From: an uncultured Victivallales bacterium
GTDB taxonomy: Bacteria; Verrucomicrobiota; Lentisphaeria; Victivallales; UBA1829
Assembly: GCA_934644965.1 (NCBI GenBank)
Contig: CAKUDG010000004.1
Span: 1 to 64,000 of the forward strand
Direction of reading: 5' to 3'
DNA: 64,000 nucleotides
Part shown: piece after piece, positions 53,268-61,400 of the stretch
How the letters are laid out: every line of letters starts with the position of its first letter
Position numbering within the stretch: position 1 is the first letter of the stretch
Position numbers and translations under genes: made by a program
Notes under the pieces: model-generated
What the model saw: only the letters and a program-made list of their open reading frames with translations
Told to the model about the DNA's origin: nothing
Database searches by the model: none

Positions 53268-53906
53268 TCAGTCCTCCAGATAGTCCGAAGCGTAGTCTGC
53301 GGTTTTCGCGCTCAGAGAGCTGAGGTCGAAACTGTCAGATCCGAAAAGAAAATCGGCAAGCGGCATGTTTAGTGGATAATTCCTGAACCGGAGTTCCGCC
53401 TCCGCTTCCCGGCCGGCACTGCGTTCATGAATTTCCAGATTCGTCCCCTGGCGGCTGGCAGGACAGTATGGGCAGGAGGAACTCCCGCGCGTCTGCCCGT
53501 AATAGGGACATTTGTAATTGGTATGCATGGAACTGGAACCGTCCCAGAATTCATAATTAAGCCAGCGTCTTCCGTCCAGAAATTCCTCCACCGCCACCGT
53601 CTCATAGGCAAACTGATGTGTCTTGGAAGTAAAGAAGGAGGAATTTTCCGGTTCCACCATGTTCCCGGAGGCTCCAATGGCTTTCACACGTCCTTCTCGA
53701 TTCACAAAGTACGAATTGAAGCCAACAGCGGCGGAACGCGCCGAACGAAATGCCGCATAATCTGAAATCATCTGCCCCGCAGAAATCAGAAAAAGCTGAA
53801 GAAGACCGAAGAGAATCAGGCAGAGCAGCAGCATGACAAACAGTGCCTCCACCATCGCGGAGCCTCGTTCAGAGGAATGTCTTATCCGGATTTTTTTCCT
53901 GTCCAT
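53268..53906 (-). CDS. TadE-like minor pilin
   Basis: After a basic start (MDRKKIRIRHSSERG) comes the TadE helix SAMVEALFVMLLLCLILFGL with the conserved Glu, followed by QMISDYAAFRSARSAAVGFN. The cleavage site for the TadV-type peptidase would be after RG. The periplasmic domain has four Cys (CPYYGQTRGSSSCPYCPASR) that may form disulphides or bind metal. ATG 53906 is preferred to 53978, since the extra 24 residues are basic and unneeded and GAGG precedes the inner start. It sits between the Flp pilin and the TadG-like gene. Confidence 0.82.
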   Translation of the reverse strand: MDRKKIRIRHSSERGSAMVEALFVMLLLCLILFGLLQLFLISAGQMISDYAAFRSARSAAVGFNSYFVNREGRVKAIGASGNMVEPENSSFFTSKTHQFAYETVAVEEFLDGRRWLNYEFWDGSSSMHTNYKCPYYGQTRGSSSCPYCPASRQGTNLEIHERSAGREAEAELRFRNYPLNMPLADFLFGSDSFDLSSLSAKTADYASDYLED

Positions 53907-54197
53907 ACTCCGCCGCACCTCGCATTTCCGCTTTCTTCCGGAATCCGCCCTGGTCGGGGAAAAACGCCGGAAAAACATGTGCCCGGAAATTTCCGGGAAT
54001 ATCAGGATTTTTCCCTTCCTTTTCCCTTCTCCTTCATCTCCTTACCTGTGGCGGATCCGGAAAGTCCGGCCGTCGGCACTGCTGGCGCTGTGCGTGAAGA
54101 AATGCCGGCGGAAAGAAGGAAGTCTGTCCGTCAGGCAGGAGCAGTGGCTGATACAGGGGGGAAAGAAGGGGCTGTCATCTCGCGTCGTTCCGAAGCG

Positions 54198-54458
54198 TCA
54201 GTCGCTGAAATCGACTCCGCTTCCGTCCGCTTCCAGGTTTTTCAGCACTTCAGCGGAATTGGTGCTGGCGGCGTCTTCCGCATTGTCCGCACCGAAAATG
54301 GAGGCGACTCCGGCGATCTTCTGGCGGACCGCGTCACTGAAAATGCTCAGGACCGTCAGCGCGGCAACCGCAACAATCACAACGATGATGATGTATTCCA
54401 CGATTGCCTGTCCTTTCGTCCCGCGACGAGCCAGTTTTCTTCTCATTCTGATGTCCAT
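54198..54458 (-). CDS. Flp/Fap-type pilin
   Basis: The 86-aa prepilin has a basic leader (MDIRMRRKLARRGTKG) and the Flp motif QAIVEYIIIVVIVAVAALTV, with cleavage expected after the Gly. The mature pilin is about 70 residues, slightly longer than classic Flp, with an acidic C-terminus. GGAG precedes the ATG. It is the likely main subunit of a Tad pilus whose ATPase, secretin and peptidase genes are not in this window. Confidence 0.9.
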   Translation of the reverse strand: MDIRMRRKLARRGTKGQAIVEYIIIVVIVAVAALTVLSIFSDAVRQKIAGVASIFGADNAEDAASTNSAEVLKNLEADGSGVDFSD

Positions 54459-54653
54459 TTTTATCTCCTTCGCTTTATAGTTTCCGTCCGGGCGGGGATT
54501 TGTTTTTTTCGTTGTTTTCCCGATTCCGCTTTTTTTGTTTTATGCGGATCTTTCTCTTCCCGAAAGAGTTGTTTTTCTCATTTCTTCCTGCCGTATTGAT
54601 TTTGTTTTCATTTCTTTTCATTTTCTCCACAGGATGCAGGATGAAAAACAAAA

Positions 54654-54833
54654 TCAGGTAAACGGCTCCCAGGCCACCAGGGAGACAAGACGCCAGCCGT
54701 ATTCAGTGAAGGCCGCGAGCAGCAGAACCAGAAGACATGTCACTGCGACGAAAGCCACCAGCATGAGTGCGTATTCCGTCAGGATCTGCCCCCTGTTTCC
54801 GCGAGATTGTTTACCGAGGATCTTCACAGGCAT
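54654..54833 (-). CDS. Second small Flp-like pilin (GQILTEY type)
   Basis: This 59-aa prepilin starts MPVKILGKQSRGNRG, followed by QILTEYALMLVAFVAVTCLL, with the TadV-type cleavage site after RG and the E-Y pair conserved. GGAG lies 7 nt before ATG 54833; a longer frame from 54956 overlaps panD and is not supported. It differs from the neighbouring pilin in sequence and length, so it may be a minor or alternative subunit. It lies between panD and the main pilin gene. Confidence 0.8.
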   Translation of the reverse strand: MPVKILGKQSRGNRGQILTEYALMLVAFVAVTCLLVLLLAAFTEYGWRLVSLVAWEPFT

Positions 54834-54915
54834 ACTCTTTCTCCATGTCACCACAGCACCATAATAGCACGCGGTGTCTCCCGTGTCAAGCGGGAAGAGG
54901 GGCAGATTCATCAAA

Positions 54916-55290
54916 TCAGGAATTTTTTCCGCCTTCCCTGGAGGCGATGATTTCATTGTTTTCGTTCAGGACAATCACCTTGGGAGCGAAGCCTTCCGCC
55001 TCCGCCTCGTCCATTATGCCGAAACACATAATGGTTACGATATCGCCGATGCGTCCTCTGTGTGCGGCGGCTCCGTTGAGTCGGAAAACCTTGGAACCGC
55101 GTTCACCCGGGATGGCATAGGTTTCGAGTCTCTGCCCGTTGGTGGCGTTTACCACCAGGATTTTTTCATAGGGCAGGATTCCGGCGCGGTCAAGAAAGTC
55201 AAGATCAATTTCCAGGCTGCCTTCGTAGTCCAGATCGCAATGGGTCAGTCTGGCCCGGTGGATTTTTCCTTTGATCATCTGAAGCATCAT
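54916..55290 (-). CDS. panD: Aspartate 1-decarboxylase
   Basis: PanD makes beta-alanine for pantothenate and CoA. The proenzyme self-cleaves between Gly24 and Ser25 to form a pyruvoyl group: the site reads HCDLDYEGSLEID, with Ser at residue 25 as in E. coli. Further conserved segments are GERGSKVFRLNGAAAHRGRI and GDIVTIMCFG. The length of 124 aa is standard. AAGGAG is 13 nt from the first ATG. No panB or panC is adjacent; the pilus genes follow on the same strand. Confidence 0.95.
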   Translation of the reverse strand: MMLQMIKGKIHRARLTHCDLDYEGSLEIDLDFLDRAGILPYEKILVVNATNGQRLETYAIPGERGSKVFRLNGAAAHRGRIGDIVTIMCFGIMDEAEAEGFAPKVIVLNENNEIIASREGGKNS

Positions 55291-55356
55291 GGGACCGGAT
55301 ATACTCCTTACTCAGTTCATCATCGAACAGTTCCGCATCGTTTTTGTCTGCGTGGC

Positions 55357-55367
55357 GTATACTATAC
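55357..55367. promoter_or_regulatory. Palindrome GTATACTATAC upstream of panD
   Basis: The perfect 11-bp palindrome overlaps a TATAGT -10-like box on the minus strand and lies 67 bp before panD. It may be a promoter element or an operator for panD. Confidence 0.3.
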
Positions 55368-55426
55368 ACCCTTTTTCCGTTTTTTTTACTCCCGGAAGGA
55401 ATATTTTCTGAAAATAACGGCTCCCC

Positions 55427-55478
55427 CATTGCGAAAAACAATGCGCGAGGCTACATTAAACCAATATCAAAATGGTTT
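55427..55478. promoter_or_regulatory. Two inverted repeats in front of the PurF-like gene
   Basis: CATTG-N7-CAATG (55427-55443) and AAACCA-N9-TGGTTT (55458-55478) stand side by side, 26 to 77 bp before the next start. They look like regulator half-sites in the panD/purF-like divergent spacer. No known purine box is present. Confidence 0.35.
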
Positions 55479-55503
55479 TTCATGACGAAAGAGATCTTCA
55501 GCC

Positions 55504-57414
55504 ATGAGTGAGGAAATCAAACACGAATGCGGGATCGCCCTCATTCGTCTCCTGAAGCCGCTGGATTTTTATGCGGAAAAGTACGGGACCGCATTTTACG
55601 CCTTGAACAAGCTGTATCTCCTGATGGAAAAACAGCACAACCGCGGCCAGGACGGAGCCGGCATCGCCAATGTGAAACTCGATGTCCCACCGGGAAACAA
55701 ATATATTTCCATCCAGAAATCCAACGCCTCCTCCCCCATCAAGGACATCTTTTCCACACTGACAAAGGAAATCGAAAGCATCCGCAGTTCAGCTCCGGAA
55801 AACGTGAGGGGGAATCCCTTCTGGCTGAAGGATCATGTCCGCTTTTCCGGGGAAATCTTTCTAGGTCATCTCCGCTACGGAACCTACGGGAACAATTCTC
55901 TGGAGGCGTGTCACCCCTTTTTGCGCGAAAGCAACTGGATTTCCCGCACCCTGATTACCGCGGGAAATTTTAATATGACCAATACAGACGAGCTGTTTCA
56001 GCGTCTCGTGGATATCGGTCAGCATCCGAAAAACCATTCGGATTCCGTGACGATTCTGGAAAGGATCGGCCATTTTCTGGATGAGGAGAATGCGACTCTT
56101 GAAGCCCGTTGCCGCGCAGAAGGCATGTCAAGAAGAGAGACCGCGGCCCATATCGCAAGAAATCTGGACGTCATGAAAATCCTCCGGGAATCCTGCCGGG
56201 GCTGGGACGGCGGATATGTCATGGGCGGACTGATCGGCCATGGAGACGCGTTCGTGCTCCGGGATCCGAACGGAATCCGCCCGGCATATTATTACATGGA
56301 TGACGAAGTCGTCGTGGTGACTTCCGAACGGCCGCCGATCCTGACGGCGTTCAATGTGCTGCCGGAAAAAGTTCATGAACTGCCTCCGGGGCATGCGCTT
56401 GTCATCCGCCGGGATGGGAGAACGTCTCTGGAGCCTTTTGTCGACCCCATTCCCGAAAAGACGCCCTGTTCCTTTGAACGCATCTATTTCTCCCGCGGGA
56501 CGGATGCGGATATCTACCGCGAACGGAAGGCTCTCGGAAGACATCTCATGCCGCGCATTCTCCAGGCGGTGGACGAAGATATTGAACACACGGTCTTTTC
56601 CTTCATCCCGAATACGGCCGAAAGCTGTTTTTATGGACTTTCCGAGTCTCTCAGGACCTATTGCTGCTGCAGAATCGCTGAAAATGTCATGAAACTCAAA
56701 GGAAGCGATTTCACGCAGGTGGAACTGCTTCATCTGCTTCACTTCCGGCCGCGCTTTGAGAAAATCGCCGTGAAAGACGTGAAAATGAGGACATTTATTG
56801 CGGATGATTCCCAGAGGAATGATCTGGTTACGCATGTTTATGACATTACCTATGATTCGATTGTCCGGGGGGAGGATACTCTCGTCGTCGTGGACGATTC
56901 GATTGTCCGGGGGACGACGATGAAGGAGAGCATTCTGAAAATTCTGGACCGGCTCGGTCCGAAGAAGATCATTGTCGCCTCCTCCGCGCCTCAGATCCGC
57001 TATCCGGACTGTTACGGAATTGATATGGCCCGGCTGGGTGATCTGGTCGCTTTCCGTGCCGCGGTCGAGCTTCTCCGGGAGACGCACCGTACGCATATCA
57101 TTGATGAAGTCTACCGCAAGGCGAAAGCCGCTCTCGCTTCCGGGGAAGCCAGAATTCCGAATTATGTGAAGGAAATCTACGAGCCTTTCACGGAAGCGGA
57201 GATTTCGTCGAAGATCTCCCTTCTTCTGCGTCCGGTGGATCTGCATGCGGAAGTGGAAGTGATTTTCCAGACACTGCAGGGATTGCACGATTCCTGTCCG
57301 AATCACAAAGGGGACTGGTATTTTTCGGGGAACTATCCGACACCCGGCGGAAGCCGCGTCGTGAACCGTTCCTTCGTCAATTTCATAGAAGGCCGAAACG
57401 AACGGGCCTATTAA
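55504..57414 (+). CDS. Long PurF-like glutamine amidotransferase / phosphoribosyltransferase
   Basis: The Ntn glutaminase half begins HECGIALIRLL with the Cys used as nucleophile, then QHNRGQDGAGIANVK, LGHLRYGTYGNNS and GNFNMTNTDEL. The phosphoribosyltransferase half has DTLVVVDDSIVRGTTMKESI, the PRPP-binding motif, and VASSAPQIRYPDCYGIDM. At 636 aa it is far longer than classical PurF (about 470-500). Similar long paralogues occur beside a normal PurF in Bacteroidota. It may make phosphoribosylamine or another amino sugar phosphate. Two candidate operators lie upstream. The pyrophosphatase gene follows 15 bp later. Confidence 0.88.
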   Translation: MSEEIKHECGIALIRLLKPLDFYAEKYGTAFYALNKLYLLMEKQHNRGQDGAGIANVKLDVPPGNKYISIQKSNASSPIKDIFSTLTKEIESIRSSAPENVRGNPFWLKDHVRFSGEIFLGHLRYGTYGNNSLEACHPFLRESNWISRTLITAGNFNMTNTDELFQRLVDIGQHPKNHSDSVTILERIGHFLDEENATLEARCRAEGMSRRETAAHIARNLDVMKILRESCRGWDGGYVMGGLIGHGDAFVLRDPNGIRPAYYYMDDEVVVVTSERPPILTAFNVLPEKVHELPPGHALVIRRDGRTSLEPFVDPIPEKTPCSFERIYFSRGTDADIYRERKALGRHLMPRILQAVDEDIEHTVFSFIPNTAESCFYGLSESLRTYCCCRIAENVMKLKGSDFTQVELLHLLHFRPRFEKIAVKDVKMRTFIADDSQRNDLVTHVYDITYDSIVRGEDTLVVVDDSIVRGTTMKESILKILDRLGPKKIIVASSAPQIRYPDCYGIDMARLGDLVAFRAAVELLRETHRTHIIDEVYRKAKAALASGEARIPNYVKEIYEPFTEAEISSKISLLLRPVDLHAEVEVIFQTLQGLHDSCPNHKGDWYFSGNYPTPGGSRVVNRSFVNFIEGRNERAY

Positions 57415-57429
57415 AGGAGATGAGGAAGA

Positions 57430-58050
57430 ATGCTTCAACTGCTGGCCGCTACGACGAACAAACATAAAATCCAGGAGTTCCGGGATATGTTTTCCGGTCT
57501 GGAAGACAAAATTTCGATCATTTCCCCCGATTCGATTGAAAATTTTCCGGAACTGATTGAAAACGGGGACACCTTTGAAAAAAATTCCGTTTTGAAAGCG
57601 TGTCAGGCCTCGCGTTATGCGGACATGGCGGCTTTTGCGGATGATTCGGGTCTGGAAGTGGAAGCCCTCCATGGCGCGCCCGGGGTCTTTTCCGCCCGTT
57701 ATGCGGGGGAGGGGGCTTCGGACGCCGACCGCATCGCCAAGCTCCTGAAGGAGATGAACGGAGTGAAGAACCGCCGGGCGAGATTTGTTTCGGTGATTTC
57801 GCTTGCGTACCGGGGGGATCTGGTGGAAAGTTTCCGCGGGGAGCTGTCCGGCACCATTCTGGAGGCCCCGTGCGGAGAAAACGGTTTCGGCTATGATCCT
57901 GTCTTTGTCCCGGACGGATATGAGCAGACCTTTGCGGAGATGCCGCCCGAACTGAAGGACCGGATCAGCCACAGGGCCCGTGCTTTCCGTCTTGCCGCGG
58001 AGTTCATCAAACGGGAACTGGCGACCATGGATGATTTTGAGTTTGAATGA
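57430..58050 (+). CDS. rdgB: XTP/dITP pyrophosphatase (RdgB/HAM1)
   Basis: This enzyme removes non-canonical purine triphosphates such as dITP and XTP from the nucleotide pool. The opening LLAATTNKHKIQEFRDMF binds substrate. FADDSGLEVEALHGAPGVFS, the metal and phosphate site, and NGFGYDPVFVPDG, then ISHRARAF, are conserved. AAAGGAG lies at good spacing before the ATG. It follows the PurF-like gene on the same strand, so a purine-metabolism operon is plausible. Confidence 0.95.
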   Translation: MLQLLAATTNKHKIQEFRDMFSGLEDKISIISPDSIENFPELIENGDTFEKNSVLKACQASRYADMAAFADDSGLEVEALHGAPGVFSARYAGEGASDADRIAKLLKEMNGVKNRRARFVSVISLAYRGDLVESFRGELSGTILEAPCGENGFGYDPVFVPDGYEQTFAEMPPELKDRISHRARAFRLAAEFIKRELATMDDFEFE

Positions 58051-58116
58051 GATCCCATGTCGTTTCCGCCAAGCCCGATCTGAAAAAAATATTCACTGAA
58101 AAGAATGAATGGATGA

Positions 58117-59235
58117 ATGCCTATGAGAGGCGCCGTTTTCCCCCTTCTGACGAGTATCGTAACTTTCTTTCTCCTCACTGCTGTGCCCGTTTTTCTTCCG
58201 GCTGCGGGGAAACAGCAGGAGGTCTTCTTTTCCGGGAAGGCCCGTTCCGGGGATCGCTTTGAATTCAGCATTCACAGTGTGCGTCTTCTTGAGTATGTGC
58301 TGGTCGTTCCCGGAGCGGAGAAGGAAGCTCTCCGGACGGAGGGAATCGACGTTTCCGCCAAAGGAATTCTGACCTTGAAGAAGGTCAATGCCTGGGGGAG
58401 TCCACTTGAACTCGACTTCAGAGTTGACGCTCTCCGGGGAAAGATCAACGGGAAGACGTTTGACTGCGCGAACCTGAGGGGACGGACCGTTACTGCCGAT
58501 TTGACAGGCACCATCCCTCTCTTCCGCCTGAAGGAAGATTCCTCCTCCCCTCCGGCCGGCGGCAGCGCCTTTGATCCTGCCGCGATTCTGGGGGGATCCT
58601 CTGCCGCTTCCAAGAGTTCCGGGAACAGCGGAAGTCTTTCCGGAGACGGAAAGGCGGATGGGACAAACGGGAAAATTCCTTCCGGAATTCGTTTGTCTCC
58701 CGAAGCGGAAATATTTCTGGGCACAATGTTCCGTCCGGCCGTGGAGGAACACCTTTCGGACACTCTGGGCCCCAGCCGCCTTCTTTCTCTCGGAGAGGAG
58801 TGGCCGATTCGTACCGATTCCCTTCTGAATACCTTGAAGACGCGGAAAATCAAGGCGGAAAAAGAAAACATTGAAGGTTCCGCCGTGCTTTCGGCCCGGG
58901 ATCGTTTCGCTGGAATCGACTGCTGGAAAGTGAACATCAAAATGGAATCCCGCGGCATTCAGGGCTATGATTTCCGCTTTGAGGCGGCGGTGATTCTTCC
59001 TGTGGATCCCTCTCTCGGCGGAGCGGTCCGGATGATGCGTCAGGCAAAGGAGGTGATTGACAGGCATCTGCCGAACGACAATCCCATGTCTGCCGGAAAT
59101 GTCTTCAAACTGATCAGTTCCGATCAGACCGACATCATTATGACTCCGCTTTCTCCTCCGCGCAGCGGGAAAGGTGCTTCCCCTTCTTCTCCAGCTTCCG
59201 GGAAAGAGCGTAAGAAATCCTGGTGGCAGTTCTGA
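58117..59235 (+). CDS. Exported protein of unknown function
   Basis: I do not recognise a family. The N-terminus has a signal peptide (LLTSIVTFFLLTAVPVFLPA). The mature part has beta-rich stretches (EFSIHSVRLLEYVLVVPGAE, ADLTGTIPLFRLKEDSS), a Ser/Gly-rich linker (about residues 155-190) and a C-terminal domain with WKVNIKMESRGIQGYDFRFE. This last part recalls DUF3108-like outer envelope proteins. The tail is basic with Ser and Pro. ATG 58117 and ATG 58123 are both possible. It lies 66 bp after rdgB and may be in the same operon. Confidence 0.6.
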   Translation: MPMRGAVFPLLTSIVTFFLLTAVPVFLPAAGKQQEVFFSGKARSGDRFEFSIHSVRLLEYVLVVPGAEKEALRTEGIDVSAKGILTLKKVNAWGSPLELDFRVDALRGKINGKTFDCANLRGRTVTADLTGTIPLFRLKEDSSSPPAGGSAFDPAAILGGSSAASKSSGNSGSLSGDGKADGTNGKIPSGIRLSPEAEIFLGTMFRPAVEEHLSDTLGPSRLLSLGEEWPIRTDSLLNTLKTRKIKAEKENIEGSAVLSARDRFAGIDCWKVNIKMESRGIQGYDFRFEAAVILPVDPSLGGAVRMMRQAKEVIDRHLPNDNPMSAGNVFKLISSDQTDIIMTPLSPPRSGKGASPSSPASGKERKKSWWQF

Positions 59236-59693
59236 GATCCCCATTTCTGTTGAGAGCCTGTGTACGCGTTCCGCTCTCCGTTGCGGGAAAGACTTTTTTT
59301 GCTTTTTTTGACACATGGCGGTGGGCATGGGGAAAGTCCAGTTTTTTTCTTCCGTTTTTCCGTTCTTCCGTTCTTCCGTTCTCCGTTTTCAGCATTATTC
59401 CTTCCGCGTTTTTCTTATTCGCGTGAAGTTTTTCCGTCATTTTTTAGAAGCAGGGAAGAAGAAGTCCGGAAGAGGAGAAAAGAAACGCGCATTTTCTGCA
59501 AAAGACCGGCATTCTTAGATGATTTTCCGCCTTTTTTTTCAAATATGAAATTCCGGATGATTTTTCCTTATTTTTCTACCTCTGTCTTCTTGTAAAACGG
59601 AAATAGCAGAAATATATTCAAAAAGTATTGCTTGTTAATGTATTTAATATAAAAATAAAGCTGTATTAAAAATATGGAAGGCGGGGCTGTTTC
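59236..59693. other. Intergenic region upstream of the second pseudopilin gene
   Basis: Four copies of TTCCGTTY (59350-59381) open a T-rich stretch. Positions about 59600-59680 are very AT-rich and include TTGCTT and TATAAA, a likely promoter zone. No gene is supported. Confidence 0.5.
59350..59381. repeat. Four 8-bp tandem repeats TTCCGTTY
   Basis: The units ttccgttt, ttccgttc, ttccgttc and ttccgttc are contiguous in a non-coding, T-rich region. A simple slippage-prone microsatellite is the likely explanation. Confidence 0.8.
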
Positions 59694-60515
59694 ATGATCT
59701 TGAAGAGCGTTTTCACCCCCAGGCGGAATCGAAATGCGACTTCTTTTACGCTGATTGAACTTCTTGTGGTGATTGCGATCATTGCCCTGCTTGCGGCGAT
59801 TCTGATGCCGGCATTGGGGAAGGCGCGGGAGACGGCGAAACGAATTCTCTGCACTGGGAATCTGAAAAACATTTCTCTTCTGGACTTCGGTTATATGGAG
59901 TCCTATGGGTATCTGACACCATTCTATAATATGTGGCGTCCAGATCCTTATTATGCTCTTCCAACAACTTCATGGCATGAATGTTTGCGCTATGAATATG
60001 ATTCCGCCCACGGGATTGCGATAAACGGGAATACCAAGGTTCCGAAATTCATGAAATGTCCGAACGGGATCGACAAGGGAGCTTCCCGCTATTATCTGGC
60101 CACACATTACGGCGGACTGCATCAGGATACGGCAATTCATAGCAACGGGGTATGGAAAGGAATCCGTGCAAGCGAGCTCAAACAGCCTTCGATGCGTTCG
60201 GGATTGATGGATTTTGCCAATACCTGTTCCAGATATAACTATCTGGTTTCGTCCAGCTATTATCTTCCGGGAGTCGGGGTATCGAAAGAGAGCACGATAG
60301 CGGGATACGTGGCGGCCGGCCTGTCCAGCTTCTCCGGAACTTCAGCGGGGCTGGATCTGAAATTGAAGGATATGATGTACGGGCGCCATTCCAATATGGT
60401 GAACATCACGTTTTATGACGGGCATCTGGAATCCTGGAGTTCGCAGGAAGCCTCCATTCACTTTTATTTGAAGAGCAATACGGATCCCTCGAGGATCTTC
60501 AATACCGGTCTCTGA
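59694..60515 (+). CDS. Type II pseudopilin-like protein (H-x9-DG)
   Basis: The prepilin signal SFTLIELLVVIAIIALLAAI, then LMPALGKARETAKRILCTGN, places this in the large pseudopilin-like group of Lentisphaerota. The C-terminal motif GRHSNMVNITFYDGHLE carries H-x9-DG. The middle holds Cys (MKCPNG) and Tyr-rich segments. AGGCGG precedes the ATG in a strongly AT-rich upstream region. The protein is 273 aa and intact, unlike the relative at 32934-33911. It is a single-gene unit. Its role (pilus component or exported binding protein) is not known. Confidence 0.88.
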   Translation: MILKSVFTPRRNRNATSFTLIELLVVIAIIALLAAILMPALGKARETAKRILCTGNLKNISLLDFGYMESYGYLTPFYNMWRPDPYYALPTTSWHECLRYEYDSAHGIAINGNTKVPKFMKCPNGIDKGASRYYLATHYGGLHQDTAIHSNGVWKGIRASELKQPSMRSGLMDFANTCSRYNYLVSSSYYLPGVGVSKESTIAGYVAAGLSSFSGTSAGLDLKLKDMMYGRHSNMVNITFYDGHLESWSSQEASIHFYLKSNTDPSRIFNTGL

Positions 60516-60563
60516 TTTCGGGAGACAAAAGCAGAAAAAAGTTTCCCGGGAACGGTCCGGGAA

Positions 60564-61148
60564 TTACAGACACCCCTTCGTGGACGGGATCCCTTTGACA
60601 CGCGGATCCAGAGACACCGCTTCCGCGAGCGCCCGGGCAAAGCCCTTGAACACCGCTTCAAAAACGTGATGAGTCTCCCCCGTTTCCAGCATGCGGATAT
60701 GGAGATTGATTCCGCCCTTCACGCAGAGAGCGGTGAAGAATTCTTTAAAGAGCGCTGTATCCAGTTCCCGGATATAGGGCGCGGGCGGTTCCAGACGGTA
60801 CACCAGGCAAGGCCGCCCCGAGAGATCCAGAGCAATCATAGCCAGGGATTCATCCATCGGGAGCAGGAAGTTTCCGTAGCGCCGGATGCCCTCTTTGGTT
60901 CCGAGAGCCTGGGAAATGGCCTCACCGAGTGCCAGGCCGAGATCTTCCATGGTGTGATGACAGTCGACCCCCAGGTCTCCGCAGGCTTTGACTTCAAGAT
61001 TGAAAGAGCCGTGTTTTGCAAAGAGAGTCAACATGTGGTCCAGGAAGGGGATGCCGCTGGAAACATCGGCAAGTCCTTCTCCGTCAAGTTCAATCCGTAC
61101 GGATATATCGGTTTCTTTGGTGGTTCTGACAATATTGCCGCATCTCAT
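60564..61148 (-). CDS. hisB: Imidazoleglycerol-phosphate dehydratase
   Basis: HisB catalyses the sixth step of histidine synthesis and needs two Mn2+ ions. The metal-binding motifs are PFLDHMLTLFAKHG, VDCHHTMEDLGLALG and METGETHHVFEAVFKGFARA-type sequence (written LETGETHHVFEA). The 194-aa protein is the single-domain form without phosphatase. GGGAG precedes the ATG by 11 nt. The other his genes are not near, so the pathway is dispersed in this genome. Confidence 0.96.
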   Translation of the reverse strand: MRCGNIVRTTKETDISVRIELDGEGLADVSSGIPFLDHMLTLFAKHGSFNLEVKACGDLGVDCHHTMEDLGLALGEAISQALGTKEGIRRYGNFLLPMDESLAMIALDLSGRPCLVYRLEPPAPYIRELDTALFKEFFTALCVKGGINLHIRMLETGETHHVFEAVFKGFARALAEAVSLDPRVKGIPSTKGCL

Positions 61149-61270
61149 GAGAAGTCTGTCTCCCTGATCTGATTATGGATTTTCTTTTCCGGAAATATAC
61201 GTCAAAGAACATAAAATTCAAGACAAATACTTGTAATCTGAACAGGATGTTGTACATTGTCCAATTCGCA

Positions 61271-61305
61271 GGGAAGCCTCCCCCCGGGCAGGTTTCCCTT
61301 TTTGT
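61271..61305 (+). terminator. Terminator/attenuator-like hairpin upstream of the DEAD-box gene
   Basis: GGGAAGCCT (61271-61279) pairs with AGGTTTCCC (61290-61298), 9 bp with one G-T pair. A C-rich loop lies between and TTTTT follows. No plus-strand gene precedes it, so it may attenuate transcription into the helicase gene or end a small RNA. Confidence 0.5.
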
Positions 61306-61310
61306 CAGAT

Positions 61311-61365
61311 ATGCACAAGAGCCGGTACGGGCGCACAGCGGATCACAGACATGCACAAGAGCCGG
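61311..61365 (+). repeat. Direct repeat of ATGCACAAGAGCCGG, 40 bp apart
   Basis: The 15-bp word occurs at 61311-61325 and 61351-61365 in the leader of the DEAD-box gene. It directly follows the attenuator-like hairpin. A regulatory RNA element is possible. Confidence 0.7.
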
Positions 61366-61400
61366 CAAAAAAAACAATCAATCAGGTATATTGAATAATC

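Noticed and set aside
61090..61377. A 95-codon frame on the minus strand upstream of hisB
   Set aside because: It overlaps the hisB start region and the repeats, has no ribosome binding site and resembles no protein.
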